Origin: Candidatus Omnitrophota bacterium | GTDB lineage: Bacteria > Omnitrophota > Gorgyraeia > JAGLLT01 | NCBI GenBank assembly: GCA_023140385.1 | Contig: JAGLLT010000013.1 | Span: 1 to 35,034 of the forward strand | Reading direction: 5' to 3' | DNA length: 35,034 bases | Shown here: positions 16,874 to 26,460 of the stretch, piece by piece | Position numbering within the stretch: position 1 is the stretch's first letter | How the letters are laid out: each line of letters begins with the position of its first letter | The notes under the pieces: model-generated | The model's database searches: none | Told to the model about the DNA's origin: nothing | Seen by the model: the letters and a program-made list of their open reading frames with translations, nothing else | Made by a program: the position numbers and the translations under genes

Positions 16874-19537
16874 TCATTTTATTCCCGGATAATTGACATA
16901 AATCGGTACATACTTGCCGCAAAAATCACCAATTTTTACAGGGCCGCCTACAATTCCTCCTCCACCTCCATTATCAAAAACCCGGAGAGCAATAACATTA
17001 TCGTCATCAGCTTTAATTAACTCTTTTGGTATCGGATATGATCTATTCCGGCCAAAAGCCGTTTCATAGTCCGGAGGCAATGTTCCGGAACTATTAACCT
17101 TTTGCCCGTTAAAGTATAATTCATCGCAGTCATCAACGTTTTCTATATATAAAGTAATCTTCTTTTTAATCCATTCCCCGGGAATAGAAACATGCTTGCG
17201 ATACCACGCAAAACCATCATATTCTCCATGTCCCTGCTCCTCCCAATTTCCAGGAACCCTGATCTTCCCCCAATCCTTTTCGCTTATATCAACCTTGCAG
17301 TATGAAGGATCGTCCCCTTTTTTAAAAAGCCAATCGCCTGATAAATCTTTCACAAATTTATCTTTCTTCCCTACTCTATAAACAAATCTATTGGTTGAAA
17401 GAATTTTTCCATCAGCGTTTTTTAACTGCGCGGATAACTTAAAAATATCCTCCGGTTTTGAATCGGAAGGAATAATAAAAAAAAGATCTTTTATTTTTTT
17501 TGAGGAATCCTCTTCCAGGTTTATTTTCATCTCATCATCTAAATAAGATATTTTATCTTTACCATCCTTTATTTTATAAGAAAGAGTGCAATCATTGATT
17601 GGGTACATATAATCATTAACGCACCAAAGAGAAATTTCAGCTTTATCCCCCGGTTCAAAAAAACGCTCCTCCCACCTAATGCTCAATAATACAGGCGACA
17701 TAGCTTCTTTCAAAGCATAATAAGCGGGTTTTGGTTGACGGTAATAATCTACTATCGCCCATGTAATTGACGGCCAGCAATCTACAAACATAAACTGATA
17801 TAATCCTCCGCATGGATTATATTTCGTTCGCCTGAAGTGTTCCGTCGCGAATTTAAGTAAATCATATTGATATATAAGGCTTGTTTTCGCGAATTCTTCG
17901 GCGGAATCATACAATAAGTAACTGCCAATCCATTTTTCCTGATTACTTAACTGAAAATTGTGATACTTCCATATATCTTTTTTTAGGGGCCACTGCGCGG
18001 ACTGCGGAATAAATCTTTTATACGACAGCGGTACTCCCTGCGCGCCATATTCGCCCACAAATTTTTTACTGCTGCTTAAATAATCTTTAAGTTTTTCTCC
18101 GTACCATCCATGGTATATATGGCTGTCCCAACTGGAAGAATTTTTATTAAAAGCCCTCTGCTTGTCTATATTACGGCCTGCGAGATAAATAAAATCATTT
18201 AATCTTTTGTTACTGTCCCCTTCATTGCTGATACACCATAACCAGATACTCGGATGGTTATAATACTTCCTGATGTACTCTTTAAACTGTCTGCGGGCCT
18301 CTTTTATAAAATCACCATCTTTCACATAACCCCATATAAGCGGGAAGTCCGCCCAAACCAGCATCCCTTTTTCATCACAAACCGTGTAAAATTCCTGAGG
18401 CAAAACGTGGGCATGAACTCTAACAGAATTTAGATTGGCATCCATCATCATTTGAACGTCTTTTTCAAACTTTCTCTTATTAAAGGTGGATAGCCACTGA
18501 GTCGCGATATAATTTGTACCTCGTTGAAACATGCGCTTGCCATTTAAATAAAAAAATCTCTTATCGGTGTCGAATTTTATTTTCCTGACTCCAAAAGTAA
18601 TATCTCTGGTATCACTTACAGAGTTATCCAACGCGACAGATATCGAGGCGTTATACAGATTGGGTTTACCATGATCCCACGTCCACCAGAGTTTAGGATT
18701 TTTTATAGAAATGGAGAAATCTACTTTAGACTCGCCCGGTTGGATAAGAAATGATTTATTAACATTTATTGCATCTATCAAAAAATTCTTTCCACCGATA
18801 CGGATTTTAAAATTTACTTCCTTTTCTAAGGGCGTGTAATTCTCAACTTCAAAGTCAAAACAAACTTCCGCGTCCGAAAAATTCTCGTTAAGTTTAGTTT
18901 CGACAAGTACATTTTGGAAACAAATCCAGCCGGTATTTACTAATTTAACATTATTCCATATGCCGCCGGTATTTCCATCCTGTTCGGGAGGCCGGCAATC
19001 ATGATGGACAAAAATACCTTTAACCAGTTTTTTTGTCCAGAACCCGTCCTCTTTTGGACTATCTACACAAACTACCAGAACATTAGTTGAATCCGGATTT
19101 AAATACTGTTTAACATTAAAATCAAAGGGGATAAAATAGCCCTCATGTTTTCCCAGATAATGGCCGTTTAGCCATACACTGGCAAAGTAATCTACTCCTT
19201 CAAATTCAAGATGGATTACTCTGGCATTAAAAAAATCTTTATCCACCTCGAACTCACAGCTAAACCAAACCTTACCCGCGTAAGAAAACATTTCCGGATT
19301 TTCCACTGCCCAATTACCGGGAATTTTCATCTTTTCCCAATTAGAATAATCCATTCCATGCTTAAAATACCCATTCTCTACACCAATATCTTCCGGATCC
19401 GAAATGTATGCCCAGATTCCATTCAGAGATATCTCTTTTGCACTCTCTGCTCCTGCTGGTACAAAAAAACAGCAAAGTGAAAGAAATACAAGCACTGACA
19501 TCAAAAAAGATTTACTTATTTTTGTCTTTATTGCCAT
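16874..19537 (-). CDS. secreted GH2-family glycoside hydrolase with duplicated sugar-binding-like domain
   Basis: About 887 residues. A signal peptide (hydrophobic core SFLMSVLVFLSLCCFFV, likely cleavage after PAGA) is followed by a jelly roll starting SLNGIWAYIS, an Ig-like domain, and a TIM barrel with Glu439 (CISNEGD) as acid/base and Glu496 (VGEYGAQG) as nucleophile. The CWPSITWAIVDYYRQPKPAY segment resembles beta-mannosidase/glucuronidase-type GH2 enzymes. The last 140 or so residues repeat the N-terminal jelly roll (DLSGDWLFKKG, VPGNWEE, WYRKH), an unusual extra domain. The ATG at 19535-19537 has GGAGG 5 bases upstream. Substrate not determined; a plant or algal glycan is plausible. Confidence 0.88.
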   Translation of the reverse strand: MAIKTKISKSFLMSVLVFLSLCCFFVPAGAESAKEISLNGIWAYISDPEDIGVENGYFKHGMDYSNWEKMKIPGNWAVENPEMFSYAGKVWFSCEFEVDKDFFNARVIHLEFEGVDYFASVWLNGHYLGKHEGYFIPFDFNVKQYLNPDSTNVLVVCVDSPKEDGFWTKKLVKGIFVHHDCRPPEQDGNTGGIWNNVKLVNTGWICFQNVLVETKLNENFSDAEVCFDFEVENYTPLEKEVNFKIRIGGKNFLIDAINVNKSFLIQPGESKVDFSISIKNPKLWWTWDHGKPNLYNASISVALDNSVSDTRDITFGVRKIKFDTDKRFFYLNGKRMFQRGTNYIATQWLSTFNKRKFEKDVQMMMDANLNSVRVHAHVLPQEFYTVCDEKGMLVWADFPLIWGYVKDGDFIKEARRQFKEYIRKYYNHPSIWLWCISNEGDSNKRLNDFIYLAGRNIDKQRAFNKNSSSWDSHIYHGWYGEKLKDYLSSSKKFVGEYGAQGVPLSYKRFIPQSAQWPLKKDIWKYHNFQLSNQEKWIGSYLLYDSAEEFAKTSLIYQYDLLKFATEHFRRTKYNPCGGLYQFMFVDCWPSITWAIVDYYRQPKPAYYALKEAMSPVLLSIRWEERFFEPGDKAEISLWCVNDYMYPINDCTLSYKIKDGKDKISYLDDEMKINLEEDSSKKIKDLFFIIPSDSKPEDIFKLSAQLKNADGKILSTNRFVYRVGKKDKFVKDLSGDWLFKKGDDPSYCKVDISEKDWGKIRVPGNWEEQGHGEYDGFAWYRKHVSIPGEWIKKKITLYIENVDDCDELYFNGQKVNSSGTLPPDYETAFGRNRSYPIPKELIKADDDNVIALRVFDNGGGGGIVGGPVKIGDFCGKYVPIYVNYPGIK

Positions 19538-19549
19538 TTTAACCTCCAC

Positions 19550-19576
19550 GTTATATTTAACAAAGTAAGGGGTCAA
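19550..19576 (-). promoter_or_regulatory. possible weak promoter before the GH2 pair
   Basis: TTGACC (19576-19571) and TATAAC (19555-19550) lie on the minus strand with a 15-base spacer, shorter than ideal. This is the only promoter-like match in the 79-base gap before the first GH2 gene, which differs in function from waaA upstream. The GH2 genes could equally be read through from waaA. Confidence 0.35.
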
Positions 19577-19616
19577 GTCTTAACTTTTAACTTAAGCATC
19601 TCTTCCAGTTCAGTTG

Positions 19617-20942
19617 TCAATCCCCAAAGTCGCGGTTAATGCCTTGCTTTGACTTACAGAAGACCTCAATTAAATCAATGGTTTTCTTAGCCGCTCCCCT
19701 TGACTGCTCTAAAAACGCCAGGGCGTTTTTACCTAACTCTTCTCTTTTTTTCGGGTGAGAGAGTAGAAAAAACGACTTATCAAATAGATCCTCTTCATCT
19801 TTTACCATCAAAGCCGCCTCTTTTTGCAATAAACCCTCCGCTAAATTATGAAAATTATCGGTATGGGGTCCAAACATAAGCGCTTTTGAAAATGAGGCCG
19901 GCTCTATCATATTTTGCCCGCCCCTTTTGGCAAGGCTGCCTCCGACAAATACTATATCAGCCCGGCTATAGGCCGCCTTTAATCTACCCATAAGATTAAG
20001 AATGATTACCTCCCGCCCTGCCTGCCGGGATAAAACCTTTTTTCCTTCAATTAAATCAGAATATCTAACAGGCTTTAAATTCATCCCGCGCGCCTCATTT
20101 TCTATTTTGTCCACTCTTCTGATATGCCTGGGCACCACCACCATCTTTAAATCAGGGTAATGCTTTAAAAGCCTGCCGTAAACCGAAAAGAGCGCCTTTT
20201 CTTCAGGATAATGGGTGCTTCCGGCAATAAAAACTTTGTCTTTTTCACTTAGTTTTATTATAGAAGCAAACTCATCAGCCTGTTTATACAGGGCTTCTTT
20301 CTCCTGCCCGATATCAAACTTTAAATTACCGGTAACTTTGACCGTTTCTTCGCGGGCTCCCAAAGATTTAATTTTTGAGGCATCACTTTTTGTCTGCATA
20401 CAGAATAAGCCTACATTCTTCAAAAGAGGTTCGATAAAAGGCTTGAGCAGATTGTAACCTCTAAAGGACGAGGCTGATATCCGGCCGTTTACCAGCGCGA
20501 CCGGTATCCCTTCTTTATGAAACCGTAAAATTAAATTGGGCCAGATTTCCGTTTCAATTATGATAAAAAGGGAAGGGTTTAGGCGGCGGATAACCTTTTT
20601 AACTATAGAGCTGACATCGAAGGGCAGATAAATAACTGTACAATCATCACCGGCTATCCTTTTAGCCGCTTGATTACCCGTCTCGGTAATGGTAGATATG
20701 ACAAAATGTTTCCGCGGATACTTTTGCCTTAAAACCTCTATTAAGGGCTGAGCGCTGTTTGCTTCTCCAACGCTGACGGCGTGAATCCAGATAATGTCCC
20801 TGCCTTTAAGACGGTTGAAGATCTCTTTAGGCATAATGCCCAGGCGCATACAAAAACCTTTATGATACTTCCCGCTGAAGAAAAAAACCGGCAGGTAGTA
20901 CAGGAGGCAAATTACAAAAAAAATATCATATATAAATAACAT
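19617..20942 (-). CDS. waaA: 3-deoxy-D-manno-octulosonic acid (Kdo) transferase
   Basis: A 441-residue glycosyltransferase that adds Kdo from CMP-Kdo to lipid A precursor at the inner membrane. The N-terminal hydrophobic anchor (IYDIFFVICLLYYLPVFFF) is followed by the family signatures WIHAVSVGEA (about 51-60), STITETGNQAA, the ETEIWPNLI segment and LVNGRIS; VFVGGSL and a GPH motif lie in the C-terminal Rossmann half. It implies an LPS-bearing outer membrane. It starts 16 bases after xerC and ends the dprA-topA-xerC-waaA run. The RQAGRE stretch near the middle is coded by GC-rich sequence but fits the family length. Confidence 0.95.
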   Translation of the reverse strand: MLFIYDIFFVICLLYYLPVFFFSGKYHKGFCMRLGIMPKEIFNRLKGRDIIWIHAVSVGEANSAQPLIEVLRQKYPRKHFVISTITETGNQAAKRIAGDDCTVIYLPFDVSSIVKKVIRRLNPSLFIIIETEIWPNLILRFHKEGIPVALVNGRISASSFRGYNLLKPFIEPLLKNVGLFCMQTKSDASKIKSLGAREETVKVTGNLKFDIGQEKEALYKQADEFASIIKLSEKDKVFIAGSTHYPEEKALFSVYGRLLKHYPDLKMVVVPRHIRRVDKIENEARGMNLKPVRYSDLIEGKKVLSRQAGREVIILNLMGRLKAAYSRADIVFVGGSLAKRGGQNMIEPASFSKALMFGPHTDNFHNLAEGLLQKEAALMVKDEEDLFDKSFFLLSHPKKREELGKNALAFLEQSRGAAKKTIDLIEVFCKSKQGINRDFGD

Positions 20943-20958
20943 ATTTTCTTCACCAATG

Positions 20959-21831
20959 TCAGGCCCGGGGGTGAGCTTTGTCGTAAACCTCTTTTAGCCT
21001 CTGGGGTGTAATGTGCGTATAAATCTGGGTAGTAGCTAAATTGGCGTGCCCCAGCAGTTCCTGGACGGCCCGCAAATCCGCTCCCCGGTCTAAAAGGTGT
21101 GTGGCAAATGAATGCCTCAGCGTATGAGGCGAAATACCCCTTTTATCACTGGTAATTTTGATATACTTTTCAACTATCCGCCGGATAGTCCTGGGGTTTA
21201 TTCGTTTTTTTCTTTTATTTAAAAACACAACCCTTGCCGACTCCTCGGGAGATAACTTTCTTTTATCAAGGTAGTTTCTGATTGACTTAAGCGCCTTATC
21301 TCCTATGGGCACAAGCCTCTCTTTTTTTCCTTTGCCCCTGACCTTCACTACACCGCTGATAAAATCTATGTTTTCCGCGTTCAAAGAGGTTAATTCACTC
21401 ACGCGTATTCCTGTAGAGTAAAGGGTCTCAAGTATGGCTCTATCTCTCAGTCCCGTTTCACTATTAACCGGAGGAGATTCTATAAGTTTTACAACTTCCT
21501 GAATGGTTAAAAATAAGGGTAATTTTTTTTCCTGTCTCGGCGTTGACAGGCTGAGGGCCGGATTTGTTTCCAGATAACCTTCGCGTACGCAAAATCTGAA
21601 AAAGGAACGAAGGGTAGCCAACTTTCTGGCAACTGAGGATTTAGCATACTCCTTCTTCTTTAAATAGGCCAGCCAGGTTCTCAGCTTAAGGTGAGTAATT
21701 TTGTCTATTTGAATATCGCCGATAAATCCGAAAAACTCCTTCAGGTCAACCTCATAATTTATCAGCGTATGTATAGACGCGTTTTTCTCAATTCTTAAGT
21801 AATTGATAAATTTACTGGCAAATCTTCGCAT
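20959..21831 (-). CDS. xerC: tyrosine recombinase XerC/XerD
   Basis: About 290 residues with an N-terminal SAM-like core-binding domain and a C-terminal catalytic domain. The full catalytic set is visible: Arg143 (TGIRVSEL), the KGKKERLVP beta-hairpin lysine, His236 and Arg239 (HTLRHSFATH), His262 (LLGHA), and nucleophile Tyr271 (TQIYTHI). The length is typical of chromosome-dimer-resolving XerC/D, and the topA-linked position matches xerC in many bacteria, so a housekeeping role is favoured over an integrase. The ATG at 21829-21831 is preferred; a TTG nine bases earlier directly follows the topA stop. XerC versus XerD cannot be settled here. Confidence 0.92.
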   Translation of the reverse strand: MRRFASKFINYLRIEKNASIHTLINYEVDLKEFFGFIGDIQIDKITHLKLRTWLAYLKKKEYAKSSVARKLATLRSFFRFCVREGYLETNPALSLSTPRQEKKLPLFLTIQEVVKLIESPPVNSETGLRDRAILETLYSTGIRVSELTSLNAENIDFISGVVKVRGKGKKERLVPIGDKALKSIRNYLDKRKLSPEESARVVFLNKRKKRINPRTIRRIVEKYIKITSDKRGISPHTLRHSFATHLLDRGADLRAVQELLGHANLATTQIYTHITPQRLKEVYDKAHPRA

Positions 21832-21840
21832 TATAAACAA

Positions 21841-23805
21841 TTACTCTTCAGGCAGTTTATTGGTAATAAATTTACACTCGGGATATTTGATACAGCCGTA
21901 AAAAACTCTGCCTCTTTTAGAACGCCTCATAACCAACATCCCGTCACAGCCTTCATTGGGGCACTTTATTCCGGTATCAATAGACTTCGCGTTCTTACAC
22001 TCCGGAAAACCCGAACAGCTTAAAAACTTTCCGTATCTTGACCATTTTATAACCATCGGCTTGCCGCACTTTTCGCAAACCTTATCAGTCATAATGACCT
22101 CTTTCTTGACATCGCGCATCTTAATCTTTGCCGCTTCCAGTTCTTTGACAAAGGGCTCATAAAATCCCTTCAAAAGCTCCTGCCAGCCAAGCGCCCCCTG
22201 CTCTACTTTATCAAGCTCCTCTTCCATTTTAGCTGTAAACTTGATATCCAGAACGTCGGGGAAGCTGTCTATCAGCAGGTCATTGACTACTATTCCCAAC
22301 TCGGATGGTACAAGAGAGCGGTTTTCTCTCCTGATGTAGTCTCTAAAGATTATCGTGCGAATCGTCGGAGCGTAAGTCGAAGGCCGGCCAATACCCTCCT
22401 CCTCCAAAATCTTAATCAGGCTGGCATCGGTAAAGCGGGGAGGCGGTTGAGTAAAGTGCTGTGACGGCATAAGCTTTAAAAGAACCAGCTCCTCTCCTTT
22501 TATAAATGCCGGAAGCTCAACCTTTTTTTCATCCCCCTCTTCTTCAAATACTATTGTAAAACCCTTAAAAATAACCTTTGAACCGGAGGCCTTAAATAAA
22601 CAGTCTCCCGCCGTTATTGAAATACTGGTCACGGAAACTTCCGCTTCCTTCATGCAGGAGGCCGTAAACTGCTGCCAGATTATCTTGTATAGTTCGTACT
22701 GCTCCTTACTCAGGTAGTCCTTTACGCTCTCGGGGGTACGCTTTACAGAAGTGGGCCTGATAGCCTCATGGCCCCCCTGAGCCGACTTTTTTGACTTATA
22801 TCTTCTCATCTCAGCCGGTAAATACTCCCCGCCGAATTTATCAAGGATAAAATCACGGGCCTCTTTTTGAGCTACATCCGCGACAGAAACGGAATCGGTT
22901 CTCATATAAGTAATCAATCCTACGCTGCCCTCCCCCGCTATGTCAAGGCCTTCATAAAGCTGTTGAGCTATAATCATCGTCCTGGAAGCGGTAAATCTTA
23001 ACTTATTAAAGGCGGCCTGCTGAAGGGAGCTGGTAATAAAGGGCGGCTTGGGGTGTCTTTTTTGAGCCCTCTTTTTTACATCACTAACAGAAAAGGTTTT
23101 TTCTTCAAGGTTTGAACAAATTTCTTTTGCTTCTTCTTCAGTCTTAATTTCCGCCTTCTCACCTTTTATTTTCTCAAGTTTAGCCTTAAATTCAGAAGCC
23201 TCAGATTCCCGCTTTTTTAAATCCGCCTCAATTTCCCAGTATTCTTTTTTAGTAAACGCCTGAATTTCTCTTTCTCTTTTTACAATAATTCTTAAAGCTA
23301 CCGACTGCACCCGCCCCGCGCTCAAACCTCTTCCAACCTTTTTCCAGAGGAGAGGGCTTAATTCATAGCCGACAAGGCGGTCTAATATTCTTCTTGCCTG
23401 CTGGGCGTTTACCTTATTCATATCTATCTCGCGGGAATTCTTAAAGGCGCGGACAATTACATCCTTGGTTAACTCATTAAAAACAACTCTTTTAACAACG
23501 GCCTTCTTTTGCATTATCTCCGCGATATGCCAGGCAATAGCTTCCCCTTCTCTATCCGGGTCACAGGCAAGATATAGAACCTCTTTGCCCTTAACCGCCT
23601 TTTTTAAAGAAGAAACAACCTTCTTTTTTCTGGTAATTATTATATACTGCGGTTCAAAGTTTTTTTCAGTGTCAACGCCCATTTTGCTTTTAGGAAGATC
23701 CCGTATGTGCCCCCCGCAAGCATCAACCTCATAATCTCCGCTTAAAAATTTACTGATGGTCTTTACTTTAGTGGGTGACTCCACTATAACCAAATATTTA
23801 CTCAA
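21841..23805 (-). CDS. topA: DNA topoisomerase I
   Basis: A type IA topoisomerase of about 654 residues that relaxes negative supercoils. The TOPRIM domain carries VIVESPTK and the DPDRE acidic motif (82-86); the active tyrosine is Tyr300 (GLITYMRTDS). Two C-terminal four-cysteine zinc ribbons (CEKCGKP...CSGFPEC and CPNEGCDG...CIKYPEC) follow. It is shorter than the E. coli enzyme, as in many bacteria with fewer C-terminal repeats. The start is assigned to TTG at 23803-23805 because AAGGAG lies 6 bases upstream; the frame runs five codons further but those codons contain the Shine-Dalgarno itself. Confidence 0.95.
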   Translation of the reverse strand: MSKYLVIVESPTKVKTISKFLSGDYEVDACGGHIRDLPKSKMGVDTEKNFEPQYIIITRKKKVVSSLKKAVKGKEVLYLACDPDREGEAIAWHIAEIMQKKAVVKRVVFNELTKDVIVRAFKNSREIDMNKVNAQQARRILDRLVGYELSPLLWKKVGRGLSAGRVQSVALRIIVKREREIQAFTKKEYWEIEADLKKRESEASEFKAKLEKIKGEKAEIKTEEEAKEICSNLEEKTFSVSDVKKRAQKRHPKPPFITSSLQQAAFNKLRFTASRTMIIAQQLYEGLDIAGEGSVGLITYMRTDSVSVADVAQKEARDFILDKFGGEYLPAEMRRYKSKKSAQGGHEAIRPTSVKRTPESVKDYLSKEQYELYKIIWQQFTASCMKEAEVSVTSISITAGDCLFKASGSKVIFKGFTIVFEEEGDEKKVELPAFIKGEELVLLKLMPSQHFTQPPPRFTDASLIKILEEEGIGRPSTYAPTIRTIIFRDYIRRENRSLVPSELGIVVNDLLIDSFPDVLDIKFTAKMEEELDKVEQGALGWQELLKGFYEPFVKELEAAKIKMRDVKKEVIMTDKVCEKCGKPMVIKWSRYGKFLSCSGFPECKNAKSIDTGIKCPNEGCDGMLVMRRSKRGRVFYGCIKYPECKFITNKLPEE

Positions 23806-23834
23806 CTTATTCTCCTTCAATAAATGTATATCCC

Positions 23835-24767
23835 CTAATTACCGCTTTCTTTTGAGGCCGTCTCTCTTTGAACGGAACACTCAAGATACTCCTTAAGCAA
23901 AGGTTTGAATTCATTAATAATATCTTCCGCGTTCTCAACCAATGCCGCTCCCTGCCTGATTAAATGATTTGTGCCTTCGGAATTCAAATAACCGGCGTTG
24001 CCGGGAATAGCAAAAACTTCCCGCCCCTGCTCCAGGGCGCAGTCTGCCGTAATTAAAGAACCGCTGCGTTTTCTTGCCTCAACAACAACCACACCTAAAG
24101 AAAGTCCGCTGATTATCCTGTTTCTTTTGGGAAAGTTCTGAGGATAGGGCGGCGCGAATAACGGAAGTTCGGAAATAACCGCTCCGCTGGCGGCAATCTC
24201 TTCGCAAAGAGAGAGATTTTCGGGCGGATACATCCTAGCTAAACCGCTGCCTAAAACTCCGATGGTGCGGCCCCCTGCCTTTAACGCCCCTCTATGAGAA
24301 GCTGTATCAATACCTCTTGCCAGGCCCGATACCACGCTTATTTTATACCGCGCCAAATCCGCGCTGAGCCTTTCTGTAATTTGCCGGCCGTAAGCCGAAG
24401 ACTTCCTTGAGCCTACCACGGCAATGGAAACGGCGTCACTTTTTATTATACCGCCTTTTATATAGAGTAAAGCCGGCGGGTCGTATATCTTCTTAAGATT
24501 AAGCGGGTACTCTTCATCCCCAATGACTAAAAGGCGAATCTTTTCTTTTTCTATACAGGCCAACTCTTTTTTGAGCTCTTTTGAGGCGATAATCCGCCTT
24601 ATCGCGAAGCAATGTTTGTCGTTGATACCGGCCCTGTGTTTTAATTCTGAGGCCGGCGCCTTAAAAATTTTAGCCGGGTCAGAAAACACTTCAAGCAGCC
24701 TCTTTATCTGGAGGCTGCCTAAACCGTCAACCATATTAAGCGCTACTATATACTCTTTGTCCGGCAT
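23835..24767 (-). CDS. dprA: DNA processing protein DprA
   Basis: A 310-residue protein that loads RecA on incoming single-stranded DNA during natural transformation. The N-terminal helix-hairpin-helix-like region (VDGLGSLQIKRLLEVF) is followed by the Rossmann fold with VGSRKSSAYG, the SGLARGIDTASHRGAL signature, FPKRNRIISGLS and EARKRSGSLITA. The C-terminal winged-helix seen in some DprA proteins is absent or very short. The start shares one base with the aroK stop (TAATG). The dprA-topA-xerC order is a classic bacterial neighbourhood. Confidence 0.95.
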   Translation of the reverse strand: MPDKEYIVALNMVDGLGSLQIKRLLEVFSDPAKIFKAPASELKHRAGINDKHCFAIRRIIASKELKKELACIEKEKIRLLVIGDEEYPLNLKKIYDPPALLYIKGGIIKSDAVSIAVVGSRKSSAYGRQITERLSADLARYKISVVSGLARGIDTASHRGALKAGGRTIGVLGSGLARMYPPENLSLCEEIAASGAVISELPLFAPPYPQNFPKRNRIISGLSLGVVVVEARKRSGSLITADCALEQGREVFAIPGNAGYLNSEGTNHLIRQGAALVENAEDIINEFKPLLKEYLECSVQRETASKESGN

Positions 24768-25285
24768 TAGCCCCCTGTTGATACTTTATTTTTTGTCAAA
24801 CTTACAATCTTTTCCGCGGCTTCTTCAATACTCAAAGAAGAGGTGTTAATGCTAAAATCAGCCTTTTGATAAAAGGGGCGCCTCAAAGCAAGCAGTTCTC
24901 TAATTCTCCCTTCGGGATTCTCTACCCTTAAAAGCGGCCTGTGCGTCTGACGCCTGACGCGTTCATAAATAACCTCAGGTGAAGCATTGAGACAGATAAC
25001 TATCCCTGAGCTCTTTAAGCGGCTGATATTTTCCTCATCCAAAACTACACCGCCTCCGCAGGAAACAACCTGGTTATTCCCGCCGGAAACCTCCAGGACT
25101 ACACCCTTCTCAACTTTTCTAAAATAAGCCTCTCCTTTTTCTTTAAATATTTCATTAATAGTTTTGTTTTCTTTCTTTTCGATGACTTCATCCATCTCAA
25201 CAAAGGCCATACTGAATTTTCGCGCGACTTTTTTAGCGGCGGCTGTCTTGCCCGTTCCCATAAATCCAACTAAATATATATTCAT
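24767..25285 (-). CDS. aroK: shikimate kinase
   Basis: A 172-residue P-loop kinase that phosphorylates shikimate at O3. The Walker A motif GFMGTGKT is at residues 7-14, the substrate-binding acid lies in EMDEVIE (about 31-37), the GEAYFRKVE segment is at about 51-59, CGGGVV is conserved, and the LID arginine is in RRQTHRPLL. The length is standard. It sits 35 bases downstream of aroC and overlaps dprA by one base. Confidence 0.96.
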   Translation of the reverse strand: MNIYLVGFMGTGKTAAAKKVARKFSMAFVEMDEVIEKKENKTINEIFKEKGEAYFRKVEKGVVLEVSGGNNQVVSCGGGVVLDEENISRLKSSGIVICLNASPEVIYERVRRQTHRPLLRVENPEGRIRELLALRRPFYQKADFSINTSSLSIEEAAEKIVSLTKNKVSTGG

Positions 25286-25320
25286 CCCACCCTCTCTAAG
25301 TCATTTTCAACGGGATTCAT

Positions 25321-26448
25321 CTAAAACTTTTTAATCTGCCCGATATAGCCCTTAAAGTTTCTTTTTAACTCATCCATTGAGTCCCCGCCAAACTTATCGA
25401 GATAGCCCTTTACCAGTTCAAAGCTAACGGCTGATTCAGCTACAATTGCCGCCGCGGGTACAGCTGTAGTATCAGAGCGTTCCACCTGCGCCCTAAAAGG
25501 CTTCTTGCTGTTTATATCAACAGAAGCCAGCGGCTCCATTAAAGTAGGTATGGGTTTCATAGCGCACCTGACAACAATAGGTTCACCGTTACTCATCCCC
25601 CCTTCAATGCCGCCCGCGTTATTTGTCTTATGATAAAAGCCCTTAGTCTTTTGGTAGTAAATTTCGTCATGGACATCAGAACCTGCTCTTTGGGCCGCGT
25701 CAAAACCCAGGCCAATTTCAACTCCCTTAATCGCCTGAATTGACATAAGGGCCAGCGCCAGCCGTCCATCTAACTTTCTGTCATAATGAACATGTGAACC
25801 TATGCCGGCCGGAACGCCCTTTGCCATTATCTCAAAAGTGCCCCCCAGCGTATCTTTTTCCCCTTTAATTTTGTCTATTTCCCGCCTCATTAATTTTTCA
25901 GCCGTTTTATCGGCGCACCGCAAGGATGATTTATCCGCTCTTTTCTTTATCTCGCTAAAAGCTAAGTCTTTTGTATCGGCTTCAACCCCCCCGATACTTA
26001 CCACATGAGATAAAATATCAACACCGAATTCATTAAGAAAGAGTTTACAAACAGCTCCAACCGCCACTCTAACAGCCGTCTCTCTGGCTGACGACCTTTC
26101 CAGTATATTTCTTATATCCTTCTGATTATACTTTAACGCCCCGGCCAGATCAGCGTGCCCCGGACGCGGCTTACTAATCTCTCCCAGGACATCAATCTTA
26201 TAGTCCCTATTTTTTATCCTCATCGCTATGGGGCTGCCCAGAGTTACATTCTTCCTTACGCCCGATAAAAACTCTATCTTGTCATCTTCAATCCCTTTTG
26301 ACCTTGGGCCTCTGCCATAACCGGAAAGCCTTTTTTTTAACTCTTGATTAATAAATTCAATACTTAAGGGCAAGCCCGCGGGCATCGCCTCCAGTATAAC
26401 TATCAAACACTTGCCGTGCGATTCACCGGCGCTTAAATATCTCAACAT
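25321..26448 (-). CDS. aroC: chorismate synthase
   Basis: A 375-residue enzyme that converts EPSP to chorismate using reduced FMN. The GESHGKCL motif (8-15), the GYGRGPRSKGIEDD stretch and the conserved arginine-rich SSARETA segment (about 120) are all present, as are GIEGGMSNGEPI and RSDTTAVPAAAIVAE near the C-terminus. AAGGAGG lies 7 bases before the ATG, a strong ribosome-binding site. It follows pilD by 12 bases. Confidence 0.97.
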   Translation of the reverse strand: MLRYLSAGESHGKCLIVILEAMPAGLPLSIEFINQELKKRLSGYGRGPRSKGIEDDKIEFLSGVRKNVTLGSPIAMRIKNRDYKIDVLGEISKPRPGHADLAGALKYNQKDIRNILERSSARETAVRVAVGAVCKLFLNEFGVDILSHVVSIGGVEADTKDLAFSEIKKRADKSSLRCADKTAEKLMRREIDKIKGEKDTLGGTFEIMAKGVPAGIGSHVHYDRKLDGRLALALMSIQAIKGVEIGLGFDAAQRAGSDVHDEIYYQKTKGFYHKTNNAGGIEGGMSNGEPIVVRCAMKPIPTLMEPLASVDINSKKPFRAQVERSDTTAVPAAAIVAESAVSFELVKGYLDKFGGDSMDELKRNFKGYIGQIKKF

Positions 26449-26460
26449 AATATAACCTCC

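Noticed and set aside
19566-19580. GGGGTCA motif shared by 19570-19576, 34464-34470 and about 34986-34993 as a REP family
   Set aside because: A 7-base word occurring three times in 35 kb on two strands is within chance expectation.
20000-20045. GC-rich stretch in waaA coding RQAGRE as another inserted palindrome
   Set aside because: The arms do not pair well and the protein length fits the WaaA family there, so no insertion can be shown.
20959-21831. Tyrosine recombinase as the integrase of a mobile island
   Set aside because: Its length, topA-dprA context and lack of flanking att repeats point to housekeeping XerC/D.
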